DNA from: Byssochlamys sp. IMV 00236
Lineage: Eukaryota; Ascomycota; Eurotiomycetes; Eurotiales; Thermoascaceae
Direction: 5' to 3'
NCBI GenBank assembly: GCA_001931875.2
Contig: MSJH02000414.1
Coordinates: 1 to 13,180, forward strand
Length of the DNA stretch: 13,180 bases
Below the pieces are notes generated by a model. That model searched no databases. It was not told the DNA's origin and saw nothing but the letters and a program-made list of their open reading frames with translations. A program made the position numbers and the translations under genes. Below, in pieces: positions 1-9,530 of this stretch. Position 1 is the first letter of the stretch. Every line of letters starts with the position of its first letter.

Positions 1-30
1 CCATTTTAAAAAAAAAAAAAAAAAAAAAAA
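1..30. repeat. poly-A tract at the window edge
   Basis: An almost uninterrupted A run follows CCATTTTA at the left edge. It lies upstream of the STE12 promoter motifs and encodes nothing recognisable. Confidence 0.8.
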
Positions 31-35
31 GAGAA

Positions 36-320
36 AGGGGAAGTACTTCTTGACGTCACTTGGAAACAGACACATGGCAAAAATAACCAGGAAGGATCTA
101 CTGTTCAAAAGGGTACTGTCTAGAACCCTTGATCCAAAAAGGAAGTATGAATGCACTTTAACATCATTCAATGACAACTTCTTGAATGCCCAAATGCGAT
201 GACCCACCCCTTTTTCTTTTTTGGTACATTATAATCTATACTCACCCCTTGGTTTCCTTATTTGAATTTATACATTAAAAAAATATAAATACATCACCCA
301 CTTCTCTTATTTTCGCCCCT
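36..320 (+). promoter_or_regulatory. Candidate STE12 promoter elements: CRE palindrome and four CCCCT-type motifs
   Basis: A perfect palindromic TGACGTCA lies at 51-58, the consensus CRE bound by ATF/CREB bZIP factors. Four copies of the stress-response core CCCCT/AGGGG lie at 36-40 (reverse orientation), 207-211, 245-249 and 316-320. A pheromone-response-like GGAAACA lies just after the CRE. All are upstream of the STE12 start at 393. The motif strings are seen directly. CRE and STRE functions are known mainly from ascomycetes, so cAMP or stress control of this gene is inference. Confidence 0.45.
284..290 (+). promoter_or_regulatory. TATA-like box of the STE12 gene
   Basis: TATAAAT lies about 105 bp before the start codon and is followed by a pyrimidine-rich stretch (about 300-350) of the kind common before fungal transcription starts. 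It is the only strong TATA string near the gene. Confidence 0.5.
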
Positions 321-392
321 TCTTCCTCTCCCACCACCAAACTTTTCGTTCAACGCGTATATACATACAAACACATATACTAGTTATATTCT

Positions 393-2439
393 ATGGCCAG
401 CAACTACAAAGAAGACACTACTTTTGATCAACACCATTCTTTGGTAACAGCCAATCGGTTACAGCCGCCAACAAATGAAAATACCGAAGAAAGACTTGGT
501 CAAATCGATGAATTAAAATATTTCCTGGGCACAGCAACCAATGACTGGGAACCTCAATGTAAAGTAAGGTCATTCCCTTTACCTACAGGTGAAAGTATCT
601 CTTGTGTCTTTTGGAACGATCTCTTTCATGTTACAGGCACAGATATAGTCAGGACACTTCTTTACCGGTTTCATCTCTTTGGCCGGCCTGTCACTAACCT
701 TAAGAAATTCGAAGAAGGTATCTTTTCTGATCTACGCAATCTGAAGCCTGGTATGGATGCTTCCTTGGAAGAACCAAAATCAGAGTTTTTAGAAATGCTT
801 TACAAGAATAACTGTATTCGAACACAAAAGAAACAAAAAGTATTCTACTGGTTCTCAGTGCCTCATGATCGACTCTTTTTGGATGCACTCGAAAGAGATT
901 TGAAGCGAGAAAAGATCGGATTAGAACCAACAAGTGTAGCCATTGCTGAACCAGCTCTCAGTTTAACATTGGATTCTGCTCAAGACATGTTTGATCAATT
1001 AAGAAAATCAATGTCATTATCTGCAGTAGCAGCGGCTCAAGCTCTGGATGAATCTGTCGTTGCAAGTGCCAATACCTCACCACAGCTTCACCATAGTAGC
1101 TTATTAAATGCAGCAGGTAATTAATTCTATTTATTATTTTATTCTTGGGGGGAACAAGTGTAAAAAAAAGAGAGGGCAGCAGAGAAAGAAAGAGAGAGAG
1201 AGAGAGAGAGGCAAAAAGGGCGACTAGATCGGTAAGTCTACGCCCAAGAATAAAAAAAAAAAGCTAGGAAATAAATTAGTAGAACAATTATTTAATAATT
1301 TCTTTTTTATGTTTATTTTTTTCTGCTTTATTTCATCTTTTCAAAATTATCAATGTGACACATTAGACATGACTTGTACTTCTTCATCACATGACTTTGA
1401 AAATGACTGGCCTGACAACTGGAATGAAAAAAGCTCTACCGATCAAGTGACAACACCGACACCTAGTCGTCCACACTCTCCTATCTTAGCCTCTTTTCCA
1501 TTCGATTCGTTTGATCAGGATCAAAGACAAAGAATATTTGGTGCTTTCTCTCTTTTTGAAGGATCTCCTACCTATAAGCAAAGACAACGAAAGAGAACAT
1601 CTTCCTTACATCAGCATCATAATCAATTGGAGCTAGCCGCTATTAATGCAGGTCTTGCCGTAGACCCTCATATGTTTAGTGATGATAGTAATCATGAAAG
1701 GACTTTTATTTGTCCTTTATCCCGCTGTGGAAGGGTATTCAAGCGATTGGAGCACCTCAAGAGACACTTTAGAACTCATACGATGGAGCGTCCCTACAGC
1801 TGTAACATGTGTGGTAAATCCTTTTCAAGAACAGATAACTTGGCTCAGCACAAAAAGACCCATACCCGTTCAAGGTCCTCTTCGATTGCCTCTAGGACAA
1901 AGGAACTCAAAGAAAAACCGTCGTCAGATGAAAAGCCTCGAAGTGAAAACAATACTCGTCTTAGAAGAAGTCATCTCAAGCGAAATGCTTCATCTTGCTC
2001 CAAGATTGATACTTATTTTTACAACGCTATCGTCAATAGTGCCTGTACCTCGCCTACTATAAGTCCTCAAGTCTTGATGCCTCCTAAATCAGATGATTCT
2101 GTCTTTGATATGTCCGGACTCGGCGTTGTTGATATGCCCTCTACTACCAATGCAAGTACCGATGACTTACTCTTATCCTCTGGTTACTATCCACCTCCTT
2201 CCTTTATGTGGAATCCAAATGGCAGTGAAAGTAGTTTTGACAGTCCTTATCCACTCACCGCTTCTTCTTCCTCTTCGGCCCTGAACGAAAGCATTCCTTA
2301 CAACTCATTTTGCGATGATCCTTATTATAGTGATAAAGACCACCAGAGACTTTCCTGGTATTCAAGTGCAGCCTCTTCTCCTACCCTATGTCCTGCTTAT
2401 ATATATGAACAACAAGAACTCTATTCATGGCAAACCTAA
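393..2439 (+). CDS. STE12: STE12-like transcription factor, STE domain plus two C2H2 zinc fingers (2 exons: 393-1116, 1367-2439)
   Basis: Transcription factor acting in the nucleus downstream of the mating/filamentation MAP kinase cascade; STE12 orthologues in filamentous fungi control hyphal development and host invasion. Exon 1 encodes the STE homeodomain-like DNA-binding domain (residues about 37-174) with family signatures [24 protein letters not shown] and KKQKVFYWF. Exon 2 encodes two tandem C2H2 fingers: C-x4-C-x12-H-x3-H at 1711-1779 and C-x2-C-x12-H-x3-H at 1801-1863 (residues 357-407), linked by the STE12-type HTMERPY linker. The tail is Ser/Thr-rich. Joining CAG|GTAATT (after 1116) to ACATTAG| (before 1367) keeps phase 1 and gives a 598-residue protein. 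Without splicing, exon 1 stops at 1122-1124 and the fingers are lost. The start at 393 lies just before the conserved domain and follows a TATA-like box. The family call is very secure; the exact intron ends rest on phase and consensus. Confidence 0.93.
1117..1366 (+). other. Long STE12 intron with cryptic splice signals
   Basis: At 250 nt it is two to five times longer than every other intron inferred in this window. It contains an (AG)10 microsatellite, an internal consensus donor GTAAGT at 1232 and a possible acceptor CAG ending at 1179. The segment 1180-1231 between them is open in the frame carried from exon 1. However, it is 52 nt long, so including it would break the frame into the zinc-finger exon. 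Confidence 0.7.
1191..1210. repeat. (AG)10 microsatellite inside the STE12 intron
   Basis: Ten perfect AG units within a longer purine tract (about 1161-1220). Confidence 0.9.
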
Positions 2440-2946
2440 GCTATACCACAAACTACCCAATCATATGACTCATTCCTTTTTATCTCTCTCTCTACACTTT
2501 TGTATGTATGTATATGATTTTGTGTGTAGTTTTTATGCTTCTTTACATTACTATTAGGTATATAACTTTACTCTCTTTACATATATTTATATATATATAC
2601 ATATATCCCATACATATTCCCCTCCCCCTCTTGTCTTATATATATCCCCCCCTCTTCTTTCTCTTATATATACTATATACATACATAATCCCCTTCTTTT
2701 ATACTTATTGTATGATTTATGTTTATTATTATATGCGAATAAATATCATTTACAAGTATTTTATACACTTTAAAAACGATGGATACTTGAATTAAGCTTA
2801 ATGTGATGATATGCTTATCTATAGGCATCATCTTGACTGTGTAATACATTCTTTAAGCTTCATTACCGTTTTAATAATCTTTCAATCATCTATCTTCAAT
2901 CACCTCATAACAGTGGTAATTCCCTAAAGTAGATTTGAGATAAGAC
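2440..2946. other. STE12 3' region: AT-rich low-complexity spacer and a small hairpin
   Basis: No gene is seen. From about 2470 to 2710 the sequence is TC-rich and (TA)n-rich and open in several frames only because of its composition. AATAAA at 2738-2743 is a possible STE12 polyadenylation signal. An imperfect hairpin pairs GATGATATGC (2805-2814) with GGCATCATC (2824-2832), and AAGCTT palindromes flank it on both sides. It could be a fold-back remnant or chance. Confidence 0.5.
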
Positions 2947-3265
2947 ATGGCGCTTCACGTCATAAACTTTTGATACAGTGCGCCCATCATCAACTGGACA
3001 CATTTTTGAAACTCAATTGCTTGACCTAATTAACACAATTGATGCTGAATTGAAAACATACACAACACAAACTTTATCCAATATCGAACCTGAAGACGAT
3101 GTAGTAACATGCAAAGACTGGAGAGGTGTTTTTTTTTGAAAGGGAAAAAAGCCGTAGTAAATTTATCTCAACATTGCTCTCTAACAAAGAGTGTCTGACT
3201 CATTGACAACAAAACTCGGGATCTGTGCACAAACTATATTTTTGCTATTCTTCTTTATTTGTTGA
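2947..3265 (+). pseudogene. Frameshifted coding-like remnant, family unknown
   Basis: The 2966-3139 stretch is open for 57 codons and reads like protein, including ETQLLDLINTIDAELKTY and NIEPEDDVVTCKDW. It begins after a stop and has no in-frame ATG. One base too many in the T4 run at 2968-2971 would separate it from an upstream ATG at 2947 (MALHVINF). One base missing from the T9 run at 3129-3137 would separate it from a further coding-like stretch (GKKAVVNLSQHCSLTKSV), which then meets TGA. Homopolymer indels at both points suggest a decaying gene or sequencing errors. I do not recognise the family. An alternative is an internal exon bounded by AG at 2976-2977 and GT at 3126-3127. Function unknown. 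Confidence 0.35.
3254..3259 (-). terminator. Possible polyadenylation signal of erg6
   Basis: AATAAA on the minus strand, about 117 nt beyond the erg6 stop codon. Position and string fit, but such a string is common in AT-rich DNA. Confidence 0.35.
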
Positions 3266-3375
3266 CTTTAGTGCAGATTAAAATATTAAAACAACTTTTT
3301 TCATTGAATTAAATATAAATTATATAAAAGAGAAAGAGGTATTAGGAGAGAAAGAGAGTGAGAGTGAGAAAGAAT

Positions 3376-4613
3376 CTAGTTTTGAGGCTTCTTGGCGACA
3401 AAGAAGTACATAGGGCTAAAGATGCCAGCTTGAGCACCAGCAACCAAAGCATCAGCAGCAGTTTCCAATACCTTTTGAGTTTCTACAGTGCCCTTGGGTG
3501 CCAAACCAACCTTTTCCAATAAGCGAACAAAGTTGGTAGTTGTGAATCGACCGAGTTTTGTCATGGCCATGGTAGTAAATACGTCCTTGAGAGTTTGACA
3601 CTTGCGAAGATCACCTTCAAGAGGATAATACCATTGAATAGCATCACCCATATCTGCAAGATCATAGTTCATAACAACTTCAAATCCGACATTCTTCAAG
3701 GCTTGGACGCACTCCTGGGTAGTACGCATCTTGGGAATACCATTACCGATTTCAACTTCGTGAGCAATTTGCTTGTGTTGAGGGTTGGTCTCGTCATACT
3801 TGTCTGTCATAACCCATTCATAACAACCAAAGCTTCCACCTGCCTTCAAGACACGGAAAATTTCACCATAGACACCCTCAAAAGTAGGAGCGTGACAAGT
3901 GGCTTCAATGGCATAAACAGCATCGAATGTGTTGTCTTCAAATGGAAGTTCCATAAAGTTACCCTATTGATATCGTCAATATATATGTGTTTATCTTGTT
4001 TACAAAAGATAATTACCTTGACAAATTCGGTTTGATCCTGAAGCAATTCCTTGGCAGCATAGTACTTGGCACGTTCGACTTGATAGGCGTTGTTGTTCAA
4101 ACCAGTGACATGAGCACCTGTGAAATGAGCAATTTCACGTGCGGGACCACCAACACCACAACCGACATCAAGCACACGCATGTCTTTCTTCAAGCCAAGA
4201 TTGGCAGCCAAGTAATGTTCATGACGAGCAATAGCGCGTCTGAACTCTTCACCTACATAGAAACGGCAAAAGTGGAAACTGGTGCCCCAACCTATGATTT
4301 GGAATCAGTAAAGACATCCCCTTTTTTTCATGTGTTTTTTCTTATTACCATATTCGTAAAAATCAGTAGCCAAGTTATAGTAAGAATTGACCAGTGTGGT
4401 ATAATCACCCGTTCGGCGATCTTCATCTTCTTTTGTTTCATTCTTGGCCTCCTTCTTCCAGAGTTTAAGATAGGTATCAGTGGTCACTTCGTGCACCTGA
4501 GCGTTCTTAGAGGCCAAGTTGGCAAGGAGACCTGTCTTGACTTTGTCACCATGAAGTGCACGAGCATATTCAATGTCTTGAGCGTGGTTGGTAGATACAG
4601 TGCCTGCAGTCAT
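3376..4613 (-). CDS. ERG6: Sterol 24-C-methyltransferase (3 exons: 4349-4613, 4017-4291, 3376-3963)
   Basis: Transfers a methyl group from S-adenosylmethionine to C-24 of the sterol side chain in ergosterol synthesis; the enzyme acts at the ER and lipid droplets. Splicing introns 4292-4348 (57 nt) and 3964-4016 (53 nt), both GT-AG, gives 375 residues, the usual family length. Seen in order: an N-terminal region with [20 protein letters not shown]; the signature [14 protein letters not shown] created across the first splice; SAM motif [11 protein letters not shown] (residues 128-137); [35 protein letters not shown]; then the C-terminal methyltransferase region ending [11 protein letters not shown]. 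The start at 4613 matches the normal N-terminal extent. It converges with STE12 and lies downstream of MSH1 in the same orientation. No broken motif is seen. Confidence 0.96.
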
Positions 4614-5002
4614 GGTTGAAGATGAAGGAGATGAATCTGTTGAAAACTAAGAAAAAGAGAGGGAAAAAGGGAGTATCAATTCAAGTAACAAAAAATTTTA
4701 AATAGCCAGTAGGCGTTGATCTGTCCGTGTCCCCGCTAGATCTGTATCTCCTTCCGCAAAATGATATTCCGCCTATTTGTAACACACACACACAAAGTAT
4801 CTCACCCAAGAGTAAACCATTTACACGTATTCGATATATGAGCACAATAAAAAGACTATAAAGGGCAAAGCTATTTTTTTAAAGGAAAAGAAAGAGATAA
4901 GGAAAGTCGTACATGCTTCAAGGTAACATTTTGATAAGAGTTCAAGTGTGATTTTTAATACATCAAAAGAGAAGGGTATACATGTTAAATTTGGTAATGA
5001 CT
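4614..5002. other. Spacer holding the erg6 promoter and MSH1 3' end
   Basis: No gene is seen. Just upstream of erg6 the minus strand has a purine/pyrimidine-biased leader with a possible acceptor CTTAG at about 4647, so a 5' UTR intron is possible. A short (CA)n lies at about 4784-4795. I find no convincing canonical sterol-response element. Confidence 0.5.
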
Positions 5003-7770
5003 TTATGACCTTGTTTCCATTTGACTCCACACTGCTTTGGCCTTGTCTATCACTGCTGCAGGAAGTCCTAAGTAGAAAAGTAAGACTATGTTTTTATTTT
5101 TTTTATATCATCATTATTTACCTGCCAATTGGGCTACTTTCAAACCGTGCGATTGACGACAGACTCCAGGCTGCACCTTGTGCACAAACCGAAAACGACC
5201 CAAATGGTCTTCTTCTATATTGGTCATGTAACACTTGATGTGCTCATATTCCTTGACGGCATCGGCCAGCTCATGATAATGTGTTGCATACAGTGTTCGG
5301 CACTTGATTGAGTTATGCAGATAATCTAGAATGCCGAGTGCCAGTGAAAAACCTTCTGCTGTTGATGTGCCTCTGCCAACCTCGTCCATAATGACGGTTG
5401 ATTTTTCCGTTGCAAGTTTCAAGATTGTTGACACTTCACTCATCTCTACCATGAACGTCGACTGGTTTTGCGCAAGGTTGTCGGCGGCACCTACTCTGCT
5501 AAAGATTCTATCGGTCACGCCAATCCATGCACGGTCCGCCGGGACAAAGCATCCGATGTGCGCCATGAGGACAATGATAGCGTATTGCCGCAAGAAGGTA
5601 CTCTTACCACCCATGTTTGGCCCTGTCAAGAGCCATATACGCTCATCACGATCTAGGATACAGTCATTTGCTACAAACGAGATACCCTTCTTTGCTAAGT
5701 TAGCTTCGACCACGGGGTGTCTACCGCCAATGATCATCGTGCGACTTGTCTTGGTCACTCGGGGCCGCACATATTGTCGCTCAAGAGCAAGATGAGAAAA
5801 TGAGGCCAAGACATCGAGCTGGGCTAGTATCCTGCAGCTGTGTAGGATAGTTGTGCTGTGGTCTAAGAGTCTATCAACCACCTGATCAAACACTTGGTTT
5901 TCAATTTCAATGATTCGCGATTGAATTGTGCTCAGCCGTATCGAAATATCTGACCAGGCCTCGATTTGATATCTGTTCTTGCTTTTAGTGCTGCTCACCA
6001 ATTGGGCTTGTGGAAACCGTTGGAGAAGATGAGATGACTGCCGCGTGCTTACTTCCACAATATGCCTAAACAGTCCATCTGATTGCAAAATGACCGAGTT
6101 GCCGCACAACTCACGAAGGTCGTCCTGAAGATTGGCACGTTGCTGTTCCAATTCGGTTATCTCATTGTGAAGCTGGGCTAGTTCTGGATGAAACGCATGG
6201 TTGACAAAGCCATATTCCTTAATTTCTTTTGATTGAATTTTTTCATAGTCAAATGCGTCCTGAATGTGTTGTGATATAGTCATATGTGGATCCATAGATT
6301 CTACCAGCTCTCGTAGAGCAGATGCTTCTGCATTCTTTAGTTTCCCTGTGATATTTTTTATTATGTCCAGCGTAGACCATACTTCAAACACATCCGAATG
6401 TTGTCCTCGCTTTAGAGCAAGCCGTTGAAGTGCTCGTTGGGCATCTGTACTTTGTCGAAGCAAGTGACGCACATCCTGCAGCAAAAAGGAATCTTGTGAA
6501 AAATATTCTACGACATCAAGCCTCTTTTTGATCTCATTCACGTTTGTCAATGGAGAAGAAATCCAGCGGTTGAGCAGACGTGATCCTGCGCTAGTACAGG
6601 TACAGTCGAGAATACTCAGCAGGCTATCGTTTCTCCTTCCTTGTAACGTCTTGACAAGTTCAAGTGAACTCATGGCTGCACTGTCTATTCGTACCGTGTC
6701 GTGTATGCTGAATCGCGTTGGCATCTGCCACTTGATCGTCTTGTTAACATGCGTTTCACTAACATAGGCCATCAGCGCCATCGCTGCTCCCAGTTCAAGC
6801 TGTCCAAAATCAGATGTCTCTGCAAACTTGGTAAACAGTGCTTGAAAGGCTTTAAAGCCAGCAGACGCGTTAAAGTGATCGTCCATTTGATAACTCACTG
6901 TGATGCTTGGGTCGTTCACTAGCAGTCTCGTCACTGGATCATATACGTCAAGGTCAAACAGGCCCTGTTGTAAGACCTCGTCAGAAGGCTTTAAAGATTC
7001 GGGTAAAACCACTTCTCTGGGTCTAATTCTCGCAAGGTCATCCTTGAGTGTATCTAGTGTTGTTTCTTGCATGACAAATTCTCCAACTGATATATCAACC
7101 CACGCCAATCCAAGTTTGTCTTGGGTAGAAGGAAGGATGGATAATAGATAGTTGTACTGATTGGCTTCTAAAAATCTTTCTTCAATAACAGTACCAGGTG
7201 TAATGATGCGGGTGATGCGCCGATGCATTCCCATAATCGAACGGTCGTCCCTGGAAGCGGCCCCCAGTTGTTCACAAAGTGCGACTCGGCATTGTAGACG
7301 ATTGACAAGGATATCAAGATATCTGTCCAAGGACCGTAAAGGAAATCCAGCAAAATCGACAACAGTATTTGCTGTAATGGCCTTTCTTGTCAACTTTAAG
7401 TCAAGTTGAGGAGCATATCGAGTGGCATGCGATTCATACAGCTTATTTAACGTTTAGAGACAATAACACGCACTGCTCTCTCTCTCTCTCTCTTCCTTTT
7501 TTTTTTTTTTATATAAAAGCTCACCTCATAAAAATCCCCTACTTGAACAAGCAAGACACATAGTGGATATTTTTTCGTATACTCTCGGACAGTGTCAAGT
7601 ACAATAGAGCCTGTTGATATTTCCTTTTTATCAAGTGATTTGGCTGATAGGTTACCCTTTTGAACAAGTTCGCTTAGTTTCATTTTCGAAACCCTTTTCC
7701 TTAACGGCAGAGAAACAGAAAATGACCTTGAGTTTAGACATCTCACATAAATGGGCCTAAAGTGCAGCAT
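5003..7770 (-). CDS. MSH1: Mitochondrial DNA mismatch repair protein, MutS homologue 1 (3 exons: 7525-7770, 5122-7441, 5003-5067)
   Basis: MutS-family ATPase that binds mismatches and guards mitochondrial DNA integrity. Splicing GT-AG introns 7442-7524 (83 nt) and 5068-5121 (54 nt) gives 876 residues. The first 30 residues are basic, Ser-rich and free of acidic residues (MLHFRPIYVRCLNSRSFSVS...), which fits a mitochondrial presequence and separates MSH1 from the nuclear MSH proteins. The mismatch-contacting Phe-x-Glu sits in VGDFYE (F80, E82), and the first intron falls exactly after that Glu; splicing restores VGDFYELYESHA. The ATPase has Walker A GPNMGGKST (689-697), Walker B VIMDEVGRGTS (D768, E769) and ATHYHEL. 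The short last exon supplies the family ending LAGLPAAVIDKAKAVW. Without that exon the reading stops soon after QLAG. Everything needed for activity appears intact. The first intron carries (CT)n and a T15 run on the plus strand. Confidence 0.95.
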
Positions 7771-8437
7771 GTCAAAAAAAAAAAGAGCAATGAAAACGCT
7801 AGTAACACTTTGGCTTTAGTGGCTTTGAAATAGTTTTCTCTATTTTTTTTATGCAAAAACGGCCCATTGAATTCTTTACAAACGTACTCTCAGAGTAAGT
7901 TGCTATTCATGACAAATGAACGACGGCTAAATTCATATGTTGTAATAAGTGTAACGGAACAGGGACATTCTATTAAAAGAAATGTTCTCCTTTAGAGTTT
8001 ATTTTGATAACCTACAGTCGGGAAAGCAGCTAGTCAGGTCACATGAACAACCATAATTTTAGTTAGATCTACAATTTACAGTTCTGTCAGGAGGTCCCAT
8101 CTTTAGATGGTGTCTTTATACTCCTCTTCGTGCTTATGTACAGTCAAACTTATGGAAATTGGCGTTTTCTCAAAAATAATTGACCACAAGTCAAAAATCA
8201 AAATGTTGCCGAAAATGTGGTAAATGCCCACCCTACTTCTTGGTTTTCCAATCTTCGAAACTTATTTTAGTCAAATGCACCACCCCTAAAAAAAAAAATT
8301 TGAATATTATTATTATTAGCTAGTTTGAAAGTTTATTATTATATTTATATGAAAATAAAGCGCGGCTCTGGGAGCATTTATCACATTGGAAGCCGGAGCG
8401 GAGACAACTGAGATTGTTCTAGGAACGAATAACAATC
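7771..8437. other. MSH1 promoter side and degenerate spacer
   Basis: No convincing gene on either strand. It should hold the MSH1 promoter next to 7770. Farther out are an A11 run (about 8288-8299), (ATT)n tracts and a short GC-richer patch (about 8360-8405) abutting the broken end of the mariner copy. The whole stretch looks like decayed repeat DNA. Confidence 0.45.
8139..8165 (+). repeat. Tc1-like terminal-repeat-resembling sequence
   Basis: TACAGTCAAACTTATGGAAA starts with the TA-CAGT head typical of Tc1-type element ends. I found no inverted partner in the window, and no Tc1 (as opposed to mariner) transposase is seen, so it would be a solo end or a coincidence. Confidence 0.25.
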
Positions 8438-9216
8438 CTAGGTTTCGTAAGAAATGTGAGGTTTGGCGTTATTATGTAGGAGAATAACTTTGCTGCTCTT
8501 CACTGAACCTGATTGTCCTGCAAGTAATTTTTTGTTTATTTCTTTCATTTTCTTGCAATAACGAGTTGCGTCGATAATTTTACCTTCTTCTAAGAGATCG
8601 TAACGGATCAATCCACCGTGATACCACCATATTATAAGTTGCACTTTGTCTGGATGAAGACCGTGCTTAGGGAACTTAGATGGCTTTTGATATTTATCAA
8701 TCCATCTTCCTAAGCGTACTTTATTGTTATAAAGCAACAATTTATCATTACAAGTAACTATTCGTTTCAAAAACGGATCGCTCTTATGTTGATTCAGTAA
8801 AGAAGTACAAACTTTTAAGCGCCGCAATTTGTGAATGTCATCCAGCATAAGGGGGGTACCATTTGATCTAGCTTTTTGACCTTCCCTATTATTTCAAAAT
8901 GCCTAGAAATGTCGTCTTTACTGACTCCCATATGTTTTGCAAGTTCACGTATAGTTTGGATAGGATCAGATTCGACTAGCCCCTTCAGTTCGTCATCATT
9001 AAGTTGAGATGATCTACCTCGACCATCCTCATCTTCAAGAGATGCGTCTCCATCACGTAACTTTTTGAGCCACCGTCTTACCTGTCGTTCGCTAATAGTT
9101 CCTTCTCCCTATATGTCTGTAATTGCTCTGTGTGCGTTTGCAGCGTTGCCATCACGTTTGAATTCATGTAGCAAAATAGCTCGTAGAACGGTTTTTTAAT
9201 CAAGAATAGAGCTCAT
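8438..9216 (-). mobile_element. Dead, 3'-truncated mariner-type transposase
   Basis: Tc1/mariner superfamily DDE transposase, mariner branch. Reading from ATG 9214-9216 shows the N-terminal helix-turn-helix region (LLHEFKRDGNAANAHRAI, GEGTISERQVRRWLKKLRDG, DPIQTIRELAKHMGVS, IGKVKKLDQMVP). The catalytic part follows in another frame at 8438-8848 (LHPDKVQLIIWWYHGGLIRYDLL). It is clearly inactive. TAA falls at codon 7 (9196-9198) and TAG at codon 36 (9109-9111). There is a frameshift near the G6 run at 8851-8856. The family TCDEKW motif reads TCNDKL (Asn at 8747-8749) and HDNARPH reads HNNAKPH (Asn at 8471-8473), so two of the three catalytic Asp are lost. The region that would hold the third Asp (YSPDLAPSDY-like) is absent. 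No matching terminal inverted repeat is found on the left. Confidence 0.88.
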
Positions 9217-9530
9217 TGTTCGTGTTAGAAAAATAATAATAATAAAGTAAATTAATAGATAAACTGAGTAACTAAAACGCTTTAAAATGATGTATTATAC
9301 CCAAATATTCAATTAATATTGACTGAATAAACAAGGAGTAAAAATGGAAACCCAATATAACAGCAGAAATCCCTGAACGTGAAGTGTAATAATATAATAA
9401 AAAATGCATATATTTACAGAACGAGAGAGGGAGGGAGAATGTATGTTAAACAGGTATATATATGCTACATGGTATTTCTCTTTTTTTTTTTTATAAAATA
9501 AATACAATGTTTTGGAGGAGGTTGCATTAA
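9217..9530. other. Spacer between the mariner copy and the spliced nuclease-like gene
   Basis: No gene is seen. On the minus strand the stretch at about 9310-9270, starting TTTGGGTATAATACATC after a TA, lies about 90 nt before the transposase ATG, where a mariner 5' terminal repeat would be. Its partner is not visible, so this is only a suggestion. A T13 run (9481-9493) precedes the neighbouring gene's 3' end. Confidence 0.35.

Noticed and set aside
1180..1231. Extra STE12 exon
   Set aside because: Open in frame, but 52 nt long, so it breaks the frame into the zinc-finger exon at 1367; mostly Glu/Arg from the AG repeat.
2508..2795. Open frame of 95 codons downstream of STE12
   Set aside because: Made of Tyr/Ile/Leu/Pro from (TA)n and TC-rich sequence; composition artefact in a 3' region.
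3987..4619. Plus-strand open frame of 210 codons across erg6
   Set aside because: Antisense shadow of two erg6 exons and their intron; no family motif, while the minus strand matches ERG6 throughout.
5331..5795. Plus-strand open frame of 154 codons
   Set aside because: Antisense to the MSH1 ATPase domain, whose minus-strand motifs are unambiguous.
8361..8421. GC-richer patch considered as a tRNA or small RNA
   Set aside because: No A/B box pair and no cloverleaf pairing that I can draw.
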